A DNA stretch of 64,000 bases, from assembly GCF_009498035.1 (NCBI RefSeq), contig NZ_CP034550.1, positions 5,704,001-5,768,000 on the forward strand, given 5' to 3'. The DNA is from Saccharothrix syringae (GTDB taxonomy: Bacteria > Actinomycetota > Actinomycetes > Mycobacteriales > Pseudonocardiaceae). Below, piece by piece: positions 25,858 to 35,100 of the stretch. Positions within the stretch are counted from its first letter, which is position 1; every line of letters starts with the position of its first letter. The notes beneath the pieces were generated by a model. It ran no database searches. It was given only the letters and a program-made list of their open reading frames with translations, and had not been told where the DNA came from. The position numbers and the translations under genes were made by a program.

Positions 25858-26895
25858 ATGACCACGGACGTCCGGTCACCCGACGCGGTGACCGGCGAGG
25901 ACGACGTGTTCACCCTGGCCAAGGGCTACTACACCGCGCGGGCCCTGGTGGCCCTGTGGCGGCTGGGCCTGTTCGACCGCGCGCACCGGGACGGCGAGCT
26001 GGTCCCGGACGCGATCGCGGCCGAGTGGGAGGTCGACGAGGAGGCGGTCCGCCCGCTGCTCAACTACCTCGTCGTGCGCGGCCTGCTGGAGCTGACCGGG
26101 ACCGGCTCGTTCCGGCTCACCCCCCGCGCGCACGAGGCGTGGGCCTACCGCGGCTACCTGTCCACCATGATCGGCGCCTACGAACCGGTGTTCGCCCGGC
26201 TGGAGGACCTGGTCACCGGCCGGGCCGTCTACGGCCGCGACGTCTCGCGGTCCCACGAGGAGATGGTGCGCGGGCTGACCGTGCTGGAGGACCGGATGAT
26301 GGGCACCGTCGGCGACGCGGTGCTCGGCGCCAAGGCCCGCAAGGTCCTCGACCTGGGCTGCGGCAGCGCCCGCATGATCACCCGCATGTGCGAGCTGGAC
26401 CCGGACCTGCGGGCCGTCGGCGTCGACCGGGACCCCGGCTCCTGCGCCGTGGCCGAGGAGACCGTGGCCGCCCGCGGCCTGGCCGACCGGGTCGCCGTCG
26501 TCCAGGGCGACGCCTTCGACCTGGCGTCGCTGCCCGCCGACGTGCTCGACGGCGTGGACTCGGTGACGGTGATGTTCCTGCTGCACGAGGTGCTGCGCCA
26601 GCGGGGCCGCGCGGGCACCGTGGGGCTGCTCCGGCAGATCGCCGACCTGGTCGGCCCGGACGGGCGGCTGATCATGGTCGAGGTGTCGGGCACCGTGGAC
26701 GTGCGCCACCGGGAGCGGCAGCTGTTCGTCCCGGAGTACGAGCTGCTGCACGAGTACACCAACCAGCGGCTGGCCGCCCGGTCGGAGTGGGAGCGCATGG
26801 TCGGCGAGGCGGGCATGGAGGTGGCCGACGTGCTGCCGGTCGACATGTGCCAGTCCTTCTGCCTGGTCGCCCGACGGCCGGGTGAGCTGCGATGA
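25858..26895 (+). CDS. SAM-dependent methyltransferase with winged-helix N domain
   Basis: A 345-residue class I methyltransferase. The N-terminal about 95 residues form the winged-helix dimerisation domain of small-molecule O-/C-methyltransferases (YYTARALVALWRLGLFDRAH). The C-terminal Rossmann domain shows motif I VLDLGCGSARM near residue 162 and an acidic residue in GVDRDPG. Such enzymes methylate small molecules in secondary metabolism. It begins 32 bases after the radical SAM stop, with GAGGAG upstream, and overlaps the aminotransferase by ATGA. It is not an ArsM-type arsenic methyltransferase, since the expected conserved cysteines are absent. Confidence 0.85.
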   Translation: MTTDVRSPDAVTGEDDVFTLAKGYYTARALVALWRLGLFDRAHRDGELVPDAIAAEWEVDEEAVRPLLNYLVVRGLLELTGTGSFRLTPRAHEAWAYRGYLSTMIGAYEPVFARLEDLVTGRAVYGRDVSRSHEEMVRGLTVLEDRMMGTVGDAVLGAKARKVLDLGCGSARMITRMCELDPDLRAVGVDRDPGSCAVAEETVAARGLADRVAVVQGDAFDLASLPADVLDGVDSVTVMFLLHEVLRQRGRAGTVGLLRQIADLVGPDGRLIMVEVSGTVDVRHRERQLFVPEYELLHEYTNQRLAARSEWERMVGEAGMEVADVLPVDMCQSFCLVARRPGELR

Positions 26896-28052
26896 GCTGC
26901 ACGCCGCCCGCCGGCTCGGGCCGGACCTGCATGGGCATCGTGGACGAGGCGGGGCGGCTCGACCGCGCCGGGCACCCGGTGATCCACCTGGAGAAGGGCG
27001 AGCTGGACCTCGACACCCCGGTCGCGGTGAAGCAGGCGGCCGTCGACGCCCTGGCGGCCGACCTGACCCGCTACTCGCACAGCAGCGGGCTGCCCGAGCT
27101 GCGCTCGGCGATCGCCGAGCACTACGCCCGGCGCTACGGCGTGCAGGTCACCCCGGACCGCGTCGTGGTCAACGCGGGGTCCTCCGCCGCGCTGCTGGAG
27201 CTGTTCCTGGCGCTGCTGGACCCCGGCGACGAGGTCGTGCTGCCCGACCCCGGCTACCCCGCCTACCCGGCGTTCGTCACCGCGGCGCGGGGCGTGCCGG
27301 TGCGCGCGGGATCGGCCCGCAACGGCTTCCGGCACACCGCCGAGCTGGTCCGGCCGCACCTGACCGCGCGCACCAGGGCCGTCCTGGTCAACTTCCCGAG
27401 CAACCCCCTGGGCGCGCTCGCCGACCGCGCCGAGCTGCGGGCGTTCGCCGAGCTGGGCCCCCTGGTGGTCGCCGACGAGGTCTACCACGGCCTGGAGACC
27501 GGCGGGGTGCACTCGCCCTCCGTCCTGGAGGTCACCGACGACGCGATCGCGGTCGGCAGCTTCTCGAAGTCCTACGCCATGACCGGCTGGCGGCTGGGCT
27601 GGCTCGTGCTGCCGCCCCGCCTGGCCGCCGCGGTCACCCGGCTGCACTCCGACCTGTTCGTGGGCACCAACACCTTCACCCAGTGGGCCGCGATCACCGC
27701 GCTGACCGGCGCCGACGACATCCAGCGGCGGCTGCGCGCGGAGCTGGACCACCGGCGCGAGGTCCTGCTGCGGCACCTGCCGCGCCTCGGGCTGGTACCC
27801 GCCCACCCGCCGGACGGCGGCTTCTACGTCTTCACCCGGCAGCCGGAGGGCACGGGCACCTCCGCCGCGTTCGCCGCGGAGCTGCTGGACCGCACGCACG
27901 TGGCGCTCACCCCCGGCAGCGTGTTCGGGCCGAGCGGGGAGGGCAACATCCGCTTCTCGCTCAGCGCGCCCGCCGAGCGGATCGCCGAGGCGGTGGACCG
28001 GATCGGGAACTTCCTGGCCGACCGGGGCGTGCTGGCCCCGGCGGCGGGGTGA
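26892..28052 (+). CDS. PLP-dependent class I/II aminotransferase
   Basis: A 386-residue fold-type I aminotransferase. Seen: YSHSSGLPELR, NAGSSAALLELF, the PNP-type substrate loop VNFPSNPLG, ADEVYHGL with the PLP-ring aspartate and the Schiff-base lysine in GSFSKSYAMTGWRLGW (Lys226). It would transfer an amino group to or from an amino-acid-like intermediate. The start overlaps the methyltransferase stop by four bases (ATGA), showing translational coupling. In this operon it implies that the product or an intermediate is an amino acid or 2-oxo acid. Confidence 0.9.
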   Translation: MSCTPPAGSGRTCMGIVDEAGRLDRAGHPVIHLEKGELDLDTPVAVKQAAVDALAADLTRYSHSSGLPELRSAIAEHYARRYGVQVTPDRVVVNAGSSAALLELFLALLDPGDEVVLPDPGYPAYPAFVTAARGVPVRAGSARNGFRHTAELVRPHLTARTRAVLVNFPSNPLGALADRAELRAFAELGPLVVADEVYHGLETGGVHSPSVLEVTDDAIAVGSFSKSYAMTGWRLGWLVLPPRLAAAVTRLHSDLFVGTNTFTQWAAITALTGADDIQRRLRAELDHRREVLLRHLPRLGLVPAHPPDGGFYVFTRQPEGTGTSAAFAAELLDRTHVALTPGSVFGPSGEGNIRFSLSAPAERIAEAVDRIGNFLADRGVLAPAAG

Positions 28053-28064
28053 GAGGAGACGGCG

Positions 28065-28946
28065 GTGACCCACACGGAGGTCCCCGGCACGACCGGCGGT
28101 CGGATCGCCCCGCTCACCGGGTGGCGCGGTGACCACGACTACTTCCGCTTCGCCGAGCTGGACCGGCTCGACGCCGACGCCGTGCTGGACGTGCTGCTCG
28201 GGCGGCGCCTCGGCGTCGTCTTCCGCGGCGTGATCGACGCCGCGGCGTCGGCCGAGCTGGTCCGGCGGTTCTGGGACAGCCCGGTCCGCAAGCGGCGCGG
28301 CGGCGAGGTGTGCGAATCGCTGGGCTACTACGTCGGCGCCTACCACTACCACAAGCCGACCGACCGGTACCTGGACGAGAGCGCCGAGGTCGCCCCGCAC
28401 CTCGACGACCTGCTGGACGTCCCCGACGAGCCGACCCGCTGGTTCCGCGCCGAGCTGGACGCCCGGCTCCGCCGCGACGGCGCCCGGCTGCGGCCCGCCG
28501 AGCAGGGCGGCAGGCCCGCCTGCCCGGTGCTCGTCCGCCACTGGAACGCGCAGGGCGCGTTCGCCCTGCAACCGCACGAGGACTCCTCCCAGCTGGGCTG
28601 GCCCGAGCAGGCCGGCTTCGAGATCCAGCGCACCACCGAACGCGTCGTCGCCGCGGTCAACATGTGCCTGGAGAACGGCGAGGGCGGCCGGCTGGTGGTC
28701 TGGAACGTCGTCCCCGACCTGGCGAGCCGGACCCGCCTGGGCCTGGAGCTGTCCGGCAGCCCGTACCCGGTCGAGAGCACCGCGGGCCACGACTCGCTGT
28801 GGCTGGAGGTGCGCCCCGGCGACATCTACGTGTTCAACGGCGGGCACGTGCACGGCGTGGAGGCCAGCGCGCCGGGCGCCAAGCGCACCACGATGGCCTG
28901 GAACATGGGCTTCTGCGACGACCGGAACGTGGTGACCTGGACGTGA
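28065..28946 (+). CDS. 2-oxoglutarate/Fe(II)-dependent oxygenase-like protein
   Basis: A 293-residue protein with the double-stranded beta-helix facial triad: HED (His171, Asp173) within LQPHEDSSQLGWPE, and the distal histidine in FNGGHVHGVE (His261 or His263), followed by KRTTMAWNMGF with an arginine that could bind 2-oxoglutarate. It would hydroxylate, desaturate or cyclise a pathway intermediate. GTG start with GGAG six bases upstream, 12 bases after the aminotransferase. The stop overlaps the second MerB-like start. Confidence 0.75.
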   Translation: MTHTEVPGTTGGRIAPLTGWRGDHDYFRFAELDRLDADAVLDVLLGRRLGVVFRGVIDAAASAELVRRFWDSPVRKRRGGEVCESLGYYVGAYHYHKPTDRYLDESAEVAPHLDDLLDVPDEPTRWFRAELDARLRRDGARLRPAEQGGRPACPVLVRHWNAQGAFALQPHEDSSQLGWPEQAGFEIQRTTERVVAAVNMCLENGEGGRLVVWNVVPDLASRTRLGLELSGSPYPVESTAGHDSLWLEVRPGDIYVFNGGHVHGVEASAPGAKRTTMAWNMGFCDDRNVVTWT

Positions 28947-29599
28947 GCGGCGGCATGACCGACGCGGAGATCGCCGCGACACCACCGCTGAGCAGGCCGG
29001 ACCCGGTCCTGGACCGGGCGATGCAGCTGCTGCTCGTCGGGAGCGCGCCGGTAGCGGTCCCCGACCTGGCCCGGGACCTGGGCCGGGACCCGGGTGAGGT
29101 GGCCGCCGCGGTCCGCTCGTTCGAGGAGGTGGGCAGGCTGCGCCGCGACGGGCACGGCGCGATCACCGCCGCCGCGGGCCTCGGCGTCGTCCCGGACGAC
29201 TACGAGCTGCGCGCCTCCGGCCGGCGCTGGTGGGCCTGGTGCGCCAAGACCGGGCTGGGGGTGCTGGCCGCCCTCGCCGCCGGCGGTTCGCTGCGCGGCC
29301 GGTCCCCCGACACCGGCGAACCGCTCCGGGTCGACTTCGACGGCGCCGAACCCCGCCCCACGGCGTGCGCGGTGCTCTGGCCGCACGAGCGGCTGCAGAA
29401 CAGCTGCTCGTCGGCCGGTGAGCTGTGCGCCGCCTACACCCTGTTCGCCGACGCCGACGGCGCCGCCGCGTGGGCGGTCGCGCGCTCCGTGGACGCCGAG
29501 GTGGTCACCGTGGCGGAGGCGGTCCGGCGGGCGTTGCCGCGCTACCGGCACAGCCTGGGGCCGTCGGTCCGGCTCGTCACGGGGGTGGCCGGGGACTGA
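28943..29599 (+). CDS. MerB-like protein, second and divergent copy
   Basis: A 218-residue paralogue of the first MerB-like protein. The N-terminal winged-helix part (DLARDLGRDPGEVAAAVRSF) and core match, with WWAWCAKTG and GELCAAYTLFAD. Cys100 and Cys162 align with the two MerB catalytic cysteines, but the catalytic aspartate is replaced by Thr103 (C-A-K-T for C-A-L-D), and Cys155 is extra. Loss of the proton-delivering aspartate argues against classical carbon-mercury cleavage; a binding, carrier or altered catalytic role is likely. The GTG at 28943 overlaps the previous stop (GTGA); an ATG at 28955 is the alternative. Confidence 0.65.
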   Translation: MSGGMTDAEIAATPPLSRPDPVLDRAMQLLLVGSAPVAVPDLARDLGRDPGEVAAAVRSFEEVGRLRRDGHGAITAAAGLGVVPDDYELRASGRRWWAWCAKTGLGVLAALAAGGSLRGRSPDTGEPLRVDFDGAEPRPTACAVLWPHERLQNSCSSAGELCAAYTLFADADGAAAWAVARSVDAEVVTVAEAVRRALPRYRHSLGPSVRLVTGVAGD

Positions 29600-29675
29600 G
29601 CCGCCCGCCGCGGGTTGCGCTACCGTGGAGCGCGGAGGTGGGGGGCTCCGGTGCGGATTCCAGCGGACGAACGCG

Positions 29676-30299
29676 GTGCTTGAGGCGCTGCTGGCCTTCT
29701 TCGCGGTGGCCACGGTGGTGATCGTGACGCCCGGGCCGGACAGCTTCCTCGTGCTGCGCAACACCGTCGGCGGCGGGTACGCCGGCGGGGTGGCCACGGC
29801 CGCGGGCGTCGCGACCGGGCTGGTGCTGTGGGGCGCCGCGGCCGGGGTCGGGCTGTCGGCGCTGGTGGCGGCGAGCCGGATCGGCCACAACGCCCTCCAC
29901 GTCGGCGGCGCGGCCTACCTGGTGTGGCTCGGGGTGAGCAGCCTGCGGAGCAGCGGCGGGCCGCTGGTCGACCAGGCGCCCCGGCCGGCCGCGGACGTCC
30001 CGCGGGGCCGCATGTACGCGCTGGGGCTGCTGTCCAACCTCCTCAACCCGAAGATCGGCGTCTTCTTCGTCGCCTTCCTGCCCGGGTTCGTGCCGGCCGG
30101 GGAGGCGGTGGGGCCGTTCTCCGCGGCGCTGGGGCTGGCGTTCGCGGTCGAGACGGGGCTGTGGCTGGTCGCGCTGTCGTGGATGGCGGTGCGGGGCGTC
30201 CACTGGCTGCGGCGGCCCCCGGTCCGCCGGGTGCTCGACCGGGTCACCGGGGTGCTGTTCATCGGCTTCGGGGTCCGGCTGATCACCGACCTGCGCTGA
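29676..30299 (+). CDS. LysE/RhtB-family amino-acid exporter
   Basis: A 207-residue membrane protein with about six hydrophobic segments and the family signature VIVTPGPDSFLVLRNTVGGG near the N terminus, later LLSNLLNPKIGVFFVAFLPGF. LysE/RhtB proteins export amino acids and analogues. It follows the second MerB-like gene by 76 bases, and its place at the end of the operon suggests that it removes the pathway product. The GTG at 29676 is chosen because it places the first membrane helix at the N terminus and gives the usual family length. Confidence 0.82.
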   Translation: MLEALLAFFAVATVVIVTPGPDSFLVLRNTVGGGYAGGVATAAGVATGLVLWGAAAGVGLSALVAASRIGHNALHVGGAAYLVWLGVSSLRSSGGPLVDQAPRPAADVPRGRMYALGLLSNLLNPKIGVFFVAFLPGFVPAGEAVGPFSAALGLAFAVETGLWLVALSWMAVRGVHWLRRPPVRRVLDRVTGVLFIGFGVRLITDLR

Positions 30300-30316
30300 T
30301 CGCCATGATGGGCGGC

Positions 30317-31246
30317 ATGAGGACTTCGCGCGAGGTCACCGTCATCGGCGGCGGGGTGGTCGGGTACACGTGCGCGCACCGGTTGGCGCGGGCCGGGCAC
30401 GAGGTCACCGTGATCACCGCCGACCCGCCCGGGCGCACCACGTCCGCGGTCGCGGCGGCGGTGTGGTTCCCCTACGAGGCGGGCCCGGCCGACGCGGTGC
30501 TGCGGTGGGGCGCGGAGTCGTTGCGCGCCTTCACCGCCCTGGCCGCCGACCCGCGCACCGGGGTGTCGCTGCGCCGGGGGCTGGTGCTGCACCGCACGCC
30601 CGAGCCGGACCTGTGGTGGACCGCCGCGGTGCCGGCCGCGGAGACCGTGGTCGACGGCCTGCCCGCCGGCGTGGTGAGCGCGACCCGCTGCACGCTGCCG
30701 GTGATCGACATGGGCCGCTACCTGGGGTGGCTGGTGGCCGAGGCGGGCGTGCGCACGGTCGTGGGCGAGGTGCGGGACCTGGCCGAGGTGCCGGGCCCGG
30801 TGGTGGTGGCGGCCGGGCTGCGGTCGGGCGGGCTGGTCGGCGACGACGGGCTGGTGCCGGTGCGCGGCCAGGTCGTGCGGGTGGCCAACCCCGGCCTGAC
30901 CGACTGGCTGATCGACGACGACAACCCGGCCGGGCTGACCTACGTGGTGCCGCGCGCGTCGGACGTGGTGTGCGGCGGGACGGCCGAGCGCGGCGAGCGG
31001 TCGGTGGAGCCCTCCCCCGCCGTGGAGGGTGCGATCCTGGACCGGGTGCGCGCGCTGGTGCCCGCGCTCCGGGGCGCGCCGGTGCTCAGCCGGGCGGTGG
31101 GGCTGCGGCCCGCCCGGCCGGTGGTGCGGCTGGACCGGGTGGTCGAGGGCGGGCGCGCGGTCGTGTCCTGCTACGGCCACGGCGGCGCGGGGGTCACGCT
31201 GTCCTGGGGGTGCGCCGCCGACGTGGTGGCGCTGCTGGAGGTCTAG
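30317..31246 (+). CDS. D-amino-acid oxidase-like FAD enzyme
   Basis: A 309-residue flavoprotein of the DAAO family. Seen: the FAD-binding VTVIGGGVVGYTCAHRL at the N terminus, AAAVWFPY, and the C-terminal signature CYGHGGAGVTLSWG. It oxidises the alpha-carbon amine of an amino acid to an imine or keto acid with hydrogen peroxide as product. It starts 17 bases after the exporter, so it is probably the last gene of the operon. ATG codons at 30305, 30308 and 30317 are possible; the last gives the usual N terminus. Its stop overlaps that of the convergent kinase in the shared bases CTAG. Confidence 0.85.
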   Translation: MRTSREVTVIGGGVVGYTCAHRLARAGHEVTVITADPPGRTTSAVAAAVWFPYEAGPADAVLRWGAESLRAFTALAADPRTGVSLRRGLVLHRTPEPDLWWTAAVPAAETVVDGLPAGVVSATRCTLPVIDMGRYLGWLVAEAGVRTVVGEVRDLAEVPGPVVVAAGLRSGGLVGDDGLVPVRGQVVRVANPGLTDWLIDDDNPAGLTYVVPRASDVVCGGTAERGERSVEPSPAVEGAILDRVRALVPALRGAPVLSRAVGLRPARPVVRLDRVVEGGRAVVSCYGHGGAGVTLSWGCAADVVALLEV

Positions 31247-32028
31247 CGGTCGCCCAGCGCGCGGGCGCACTCGGCGGCCCCGGGTCTGCGGCGGGCGGAC
31301 AGCGACGTCATCAGGGTGAGCAGCCGCACCAGGTCGGCGGGCAGGTCGCGCGGCACGTGCGGCGGGCGCTGCAACCGGGCCTCCGCGGCCGCCTCGCCGG
31401 TGTACTCGCGGCGCCCGGTCAGGCACTCCAGCAGCACCAGGCCGAGCGCGTAGACGTCGGCGGGCGGGCCGACGTCCTCGCCGCGCAGCTGCTCGGGCGC
31501 CAGGTAGGGGGCGGTGCCGACGACCTCGTCCCCGCGCGTGAAGCGGGTGCCGTCGGCGGAGCGGGCCAGGCCGAAGTCGGCCAGGTGGGCGGCGCCGTCG
31601 TGGTCGAGCAGGACGTTGGCGGGCTTGACGTCGCGGTGCACCACGCCGTGCCCGTGGACGTGGGCCAGCGCGTCGGCCAGCCTGGCGCCCGCGGCCCGCA
31701 CCCGGTCGGGCGGCAGCGGCCCGTCGGCCACCAGGTCGCGCAGGGTGCCGCCGTCGAGCAGCCGCATCACCACGAACGAGGTCGCGCCCGCCCGGCCCAG
31801 GTCGTAGACGGGCACGAGCGCGGGGTGGGTCAGCGCGGCGAGGGTGCGGGCCTCGCGGGCGAAGCGCCGGGCACCGACCTCGTCGGTGGCGGTGAACAGC
31901 TTCACCGCCACCGGGCGGCGCATCCGCACGTCCCAGGCGCGGTGCACGCGGGCCATGCCGCCCGTGCCGAGCACGCCGTCCAGCCGGTACCGGTCCGCCA
32001 ACAGCCGTCCACCAGCAGCGCCGTGCAC
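31243..32028 (-). CDS. Soluble Ser/Thr protein kinase (PknB-like)
   Basis: A 261-residue kinase consisting of only the catalytic domain. Seen: glycine loop LGTGGMARVH, VAVKLF lysine, HRDVKPANVLL catalytic loop, DFGLA, GTAPYLAPEQL and ADVYALG. No transmembrane segment or PASTA domain follows, unlike typical PknB, so it is cytosolic. GTG start with GGAGGA six bases upstream. The target is unknown; it converges on the oxidase gene with overlapping stops. Confidence 0.92.
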   Translation of the reverse strand: MHGAAGGRLLADRYRLDGVLGTGGMARVHRAWDVRMRRPVAVKLFTATDEVGARRFAREARTLAALTHPALVPVYDLGRAGATSFVVMRLLDGGTLRDLVADGPLPPDRVRAAGARLADALAHVHGHGVVHRDVKPANVLLDHDGAAHLADFGLARSADGTRFTRGDEVVGTAPYLAPEQLRGEDVGPPADVYALGLVLLECLTGRREYTGEAAAEARLQRPPHVPRDLPADLVRLLTLMTSLSARRRPGAAECARALGDR

Positions 32029-32106
32029 ACCCAGTCCTCCCCCGAACTCCGGTCCGGCCGACCAGCTTCACCCGATCCCGGGACGGGCGCACTGCGGCGG
32101 TCCGAA

Positions 32107-32146
32107 GCGGCGCGGTGGGCCGGGGAGGACCGGCCCACCGCGCCGC
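32107..32146 (-). terminator. Perfect 17-bp hairpin after the GH2 gene
   Basis: GCGGCGCGGTGGGCCGG (32107-32123) and its exact complement (32130-32146) around GGAGGA, two bases beyond the GH2 stop. A very stable terminator, and a barrier before the kinase ribosome site. Confidence 0.75.
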
Positions 32147-32148
32147 GG

Positions 32149-35100
32149 TCACCGCTCGGCGTGCAGCCGGGCGACCTCGTCGTCACCGAGGGCCCGGCCG
32201 TAGGCGCGGACCTCGTCCACCGCCCCGTGCCAGTAGTCGGTGGGCCGACCGGCGTACTTCGCCCGGCCGATGGTCAGCGGACCGGTGCTCACCTCGTCCG
32301 GGCCCGCCGGGATGGTCGCCGCCCGCCGCCCGTCGACGTACAGGCGCACCTCGCCCGCCGCCTCGTCGCGCACGCCGACCAGGTGGTACCAGCGGCCCGC
32401 CTCCGGGGTCGCCGGTGCCGTGGCCCGCCGGCCGCCCGGCACGCTGAACGCGAAGGCGCCGTGGCCGTACTGGAGGTAGAACGGGTTCTCCGTGCGCCTG
32501 CCGTCCTGGCTGACGGCGGTGGCGTAGTTGCCCGGCAGCGAGTCCAGGCTCACCCACGCCGACACGGTGTAGCTGCCGCGCGTGTCCAGCACCGGCCCGG
32601 CGGTCCCGGCGGAGTCGCCGTCGCCGTCGAACCGCAGCGCCTGCCCGCGCACGCCGGGCGCGTAGGCCGCGTCCCCGGCCGGGGTGACCGGGCTGCCGCC
32701 GCCGCTGGCGTCCTCGCCGCTGCCGTCGAGCGACCACGTGCCGCGGCCCGGGTAGGTCCGCTGCCCGGCGGCCGCGCCCGCGGCGAGCACCTTCCGGTTG
32801 ACCTCGCGCACCGGGGCGGGGTCGACCTTGATCTCGCGCCGGTCGTAGGTCCAGAAGCCGTTCAGCTCGGTCTCCACGTCGGTGACCTGGGTGTAGACCG
32901 AACCGGACAGCTCGGCGCCCGCGCCCTCCAGGTAGAAGGTCTCGGTGTTGGACACGTACTTGGCGGTCAGCGCCGCCTTGTCCGCCACCCCGCTGTAGAT
33001 CACGGCCGGCGCGCCGGGCCACTGGTGGCCGGGGGTGCGCAGGGTGAACCCGCCGTGCTCGCCGTCCATGGCCGCCCGGGTGGCGTCCGGCCACGGCGCG
33101 TCGTTGTTGACGTAGTCGTGGTGGTCGATCACGTCGCCCTTGCCGGAGTCGCCCTTGGACGCGCAGCAGTTCACCCCGCTGTGCGCGTTGACCACCCGGG
33201 ACGGGTCGGCGGCCCGGACCGACTCGGCGATGCGGCCGGTGGCCTCGCGGTCCCACTCGCCCCAGCCCTCGTTGAACACGACCCAGCCGATGACCGCGGG
33301 CGAGTCGTGCACCTGCTCCATGGCGCGGCGCCCCTCGGTGAGGAACGCCTCCTGGCCGGTCTGGTCGGTGACGTTGACGTTGACGAAGTCCTGCCACACC
33401 AGGAGGCCGAGCCTGTCGGCGTGGTAGTACCAGCGGGCCGGTTCGACCTTGATGTGCTTGCGGACCGCGTTGAACCCGAGGTCCTTCTGCGCCTTGAGGT
33501 CGAACAGCAGGGCCTCGTCGCTGGGCGCGGTGTTCAGGCCGTCGGGCCAGAAGCCCTGGTCCAGCATGGCCAGCGAGAACACCGGCTTGCCGTTGAGCAC
33601 GAGCTTGGGGAACCCGCCGACGTCCTGGACGTCGACCGAGCGCATGCCGAAGTAGCTCTTCACCGAGTCCCGGCTGGAGCCCTCGACGAGGCTGACGTCC
33701 AGGTCGTAGAGGTAGGGGTCCTCCGGGGTCCACAGGTGCGGGCCGGGCACCGGCAGCGTCAGGTCGGTGTTGGGGCGGCCGGTGACCGCGCCGACCTGCC
33801 TGCCGCGGTGGTCGCGGGCGGTGACCCTGACGGTGGCGGCGGCCGAGGCGGTGGTGGACGACACGCGGACGGCGAGCGTGCCCGCGGTGATGTCCGGGGT
33901 GGTCTTCACGTCGTCGATCGCCTTGTCGGGCACCGGTTCCAGCCACACGGTCTGCCAGATGCCGGAGGACTGGGTGTAGACGATGCCGCCGGGGTTGCGC
34001 GACTGCTTGCCGATCGGCTGGTTGTCGCCGGTGGTGTCGGTGACCGCCACGACCAGCTCGTGGCGGCCGCGGCCGCGCAGCGCGTCGGTGATGTCGGCGG
34101 TGAAGGAGGTGTAGCCGCCGGTGTGCTCGGCGACCTGCGTGCCGTCCACCCACACCCGCGCGGAGTGGTCGACCGCGCCGAAGTTGAGCTTCAACCGCTC
34201 GCCGCGCCCGATCCGCCAGTTCCCCGGCACGGTGAACTGCCTGCGGTAGAACATGTGGTCCTCGTGGCGCTCCAGCCCGGAGAGCTGGGACTCCACCGGG
34301 AACGGCACGATGATCCGCTCGGGGAGCGCCCGGCCGAACTCGGGCTGCTGCCCGGCGGTGGCGGCGGCGAACTCCCAGGGGCCGTTGAGGTTGACCCAGT
34401 CCTCGCGCACCTGCTGCGGCCGGGGATACTCGGGCAGCGGGTGGTCGGTGTCGAGGTCGTCGCCCCACGGGGTGGTGAGCCGGTGGGTGGAGGTGTTGGT
34501 CGCGGTGCGGACGATCTCCGGCACCGCCTCGCCGCCCGCGGTCAGCCCGGCCGCGCCGTCGTAGGTGACGCGGACGCGCTGGCCCTCCTGGACCGGTGCG
34601 GCCAGCTCGACCACGACCTTCGTCCGGTCGCCGCGGGCGAGGGTGGCCTTGCCGAGGGGGAACGGGACGGTGTCGACGTCGACCCTGAGGTGCGCGGTGA
34701 GCGAGCCGATGTTGTTGACGGCTCGGTCGAAGTCCAGTTCGAGGCGGTCCTTGGTGGTGGTCGGCCGGACCGGGTAGACCGGGAAGTCCGCGGGCGGGAG
34801 GAAGGCCGTCTCGGGCACGAGCCGCTTCGCCGCGGTCGGGGTCGACCAGCGCAGGTACATGTTCGCGCCGCCGACGTCCTGGAACAGCTCCAGGCGGAAG
34901 TCGTGCTCCCGGCCCGCTTCCAGGTGGATGGGGGCGCTGTGCTGCTCGACGTCCCAGTCGCCGACCCAGTGGTCGATCACCGGGGTGCCGTCGAGGAAGA
35001 GCCGGAAGCCGTTGTCGCCGATGGCGTGGAAGGTGTAGTCGCCGGTGGCCGGGGCGGTGAGGCGGCCGGTCCAGCGGGCGGTGGTGTGCTCGGTGCGGCC

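Noticed and set aside
24350..26895. Arsinothricin-type (ArsL/ArsM) biosynthesis
   Set aside because: The methyltransferase has a winged-helix small-molecule type N domain and lacks ArsM cysteines; the C-terminal tail is CCAEP and not the ArsL-type motif I recall.
22888..29599. Mercury-resistance operon, because of two MerB-like proteins
   Set aside because: No merA, merR, merT or merP; surrounding enzymes are biosynthetic and one MerB copy lacks the catalytic aspartate.
32149..32200. Possible plus-strand gene across the GH2 region with a long open frame
   Set aside because: Composition is Val/Gly/Ala-rich without motifs and lies opposite a well-supported glycosidase.
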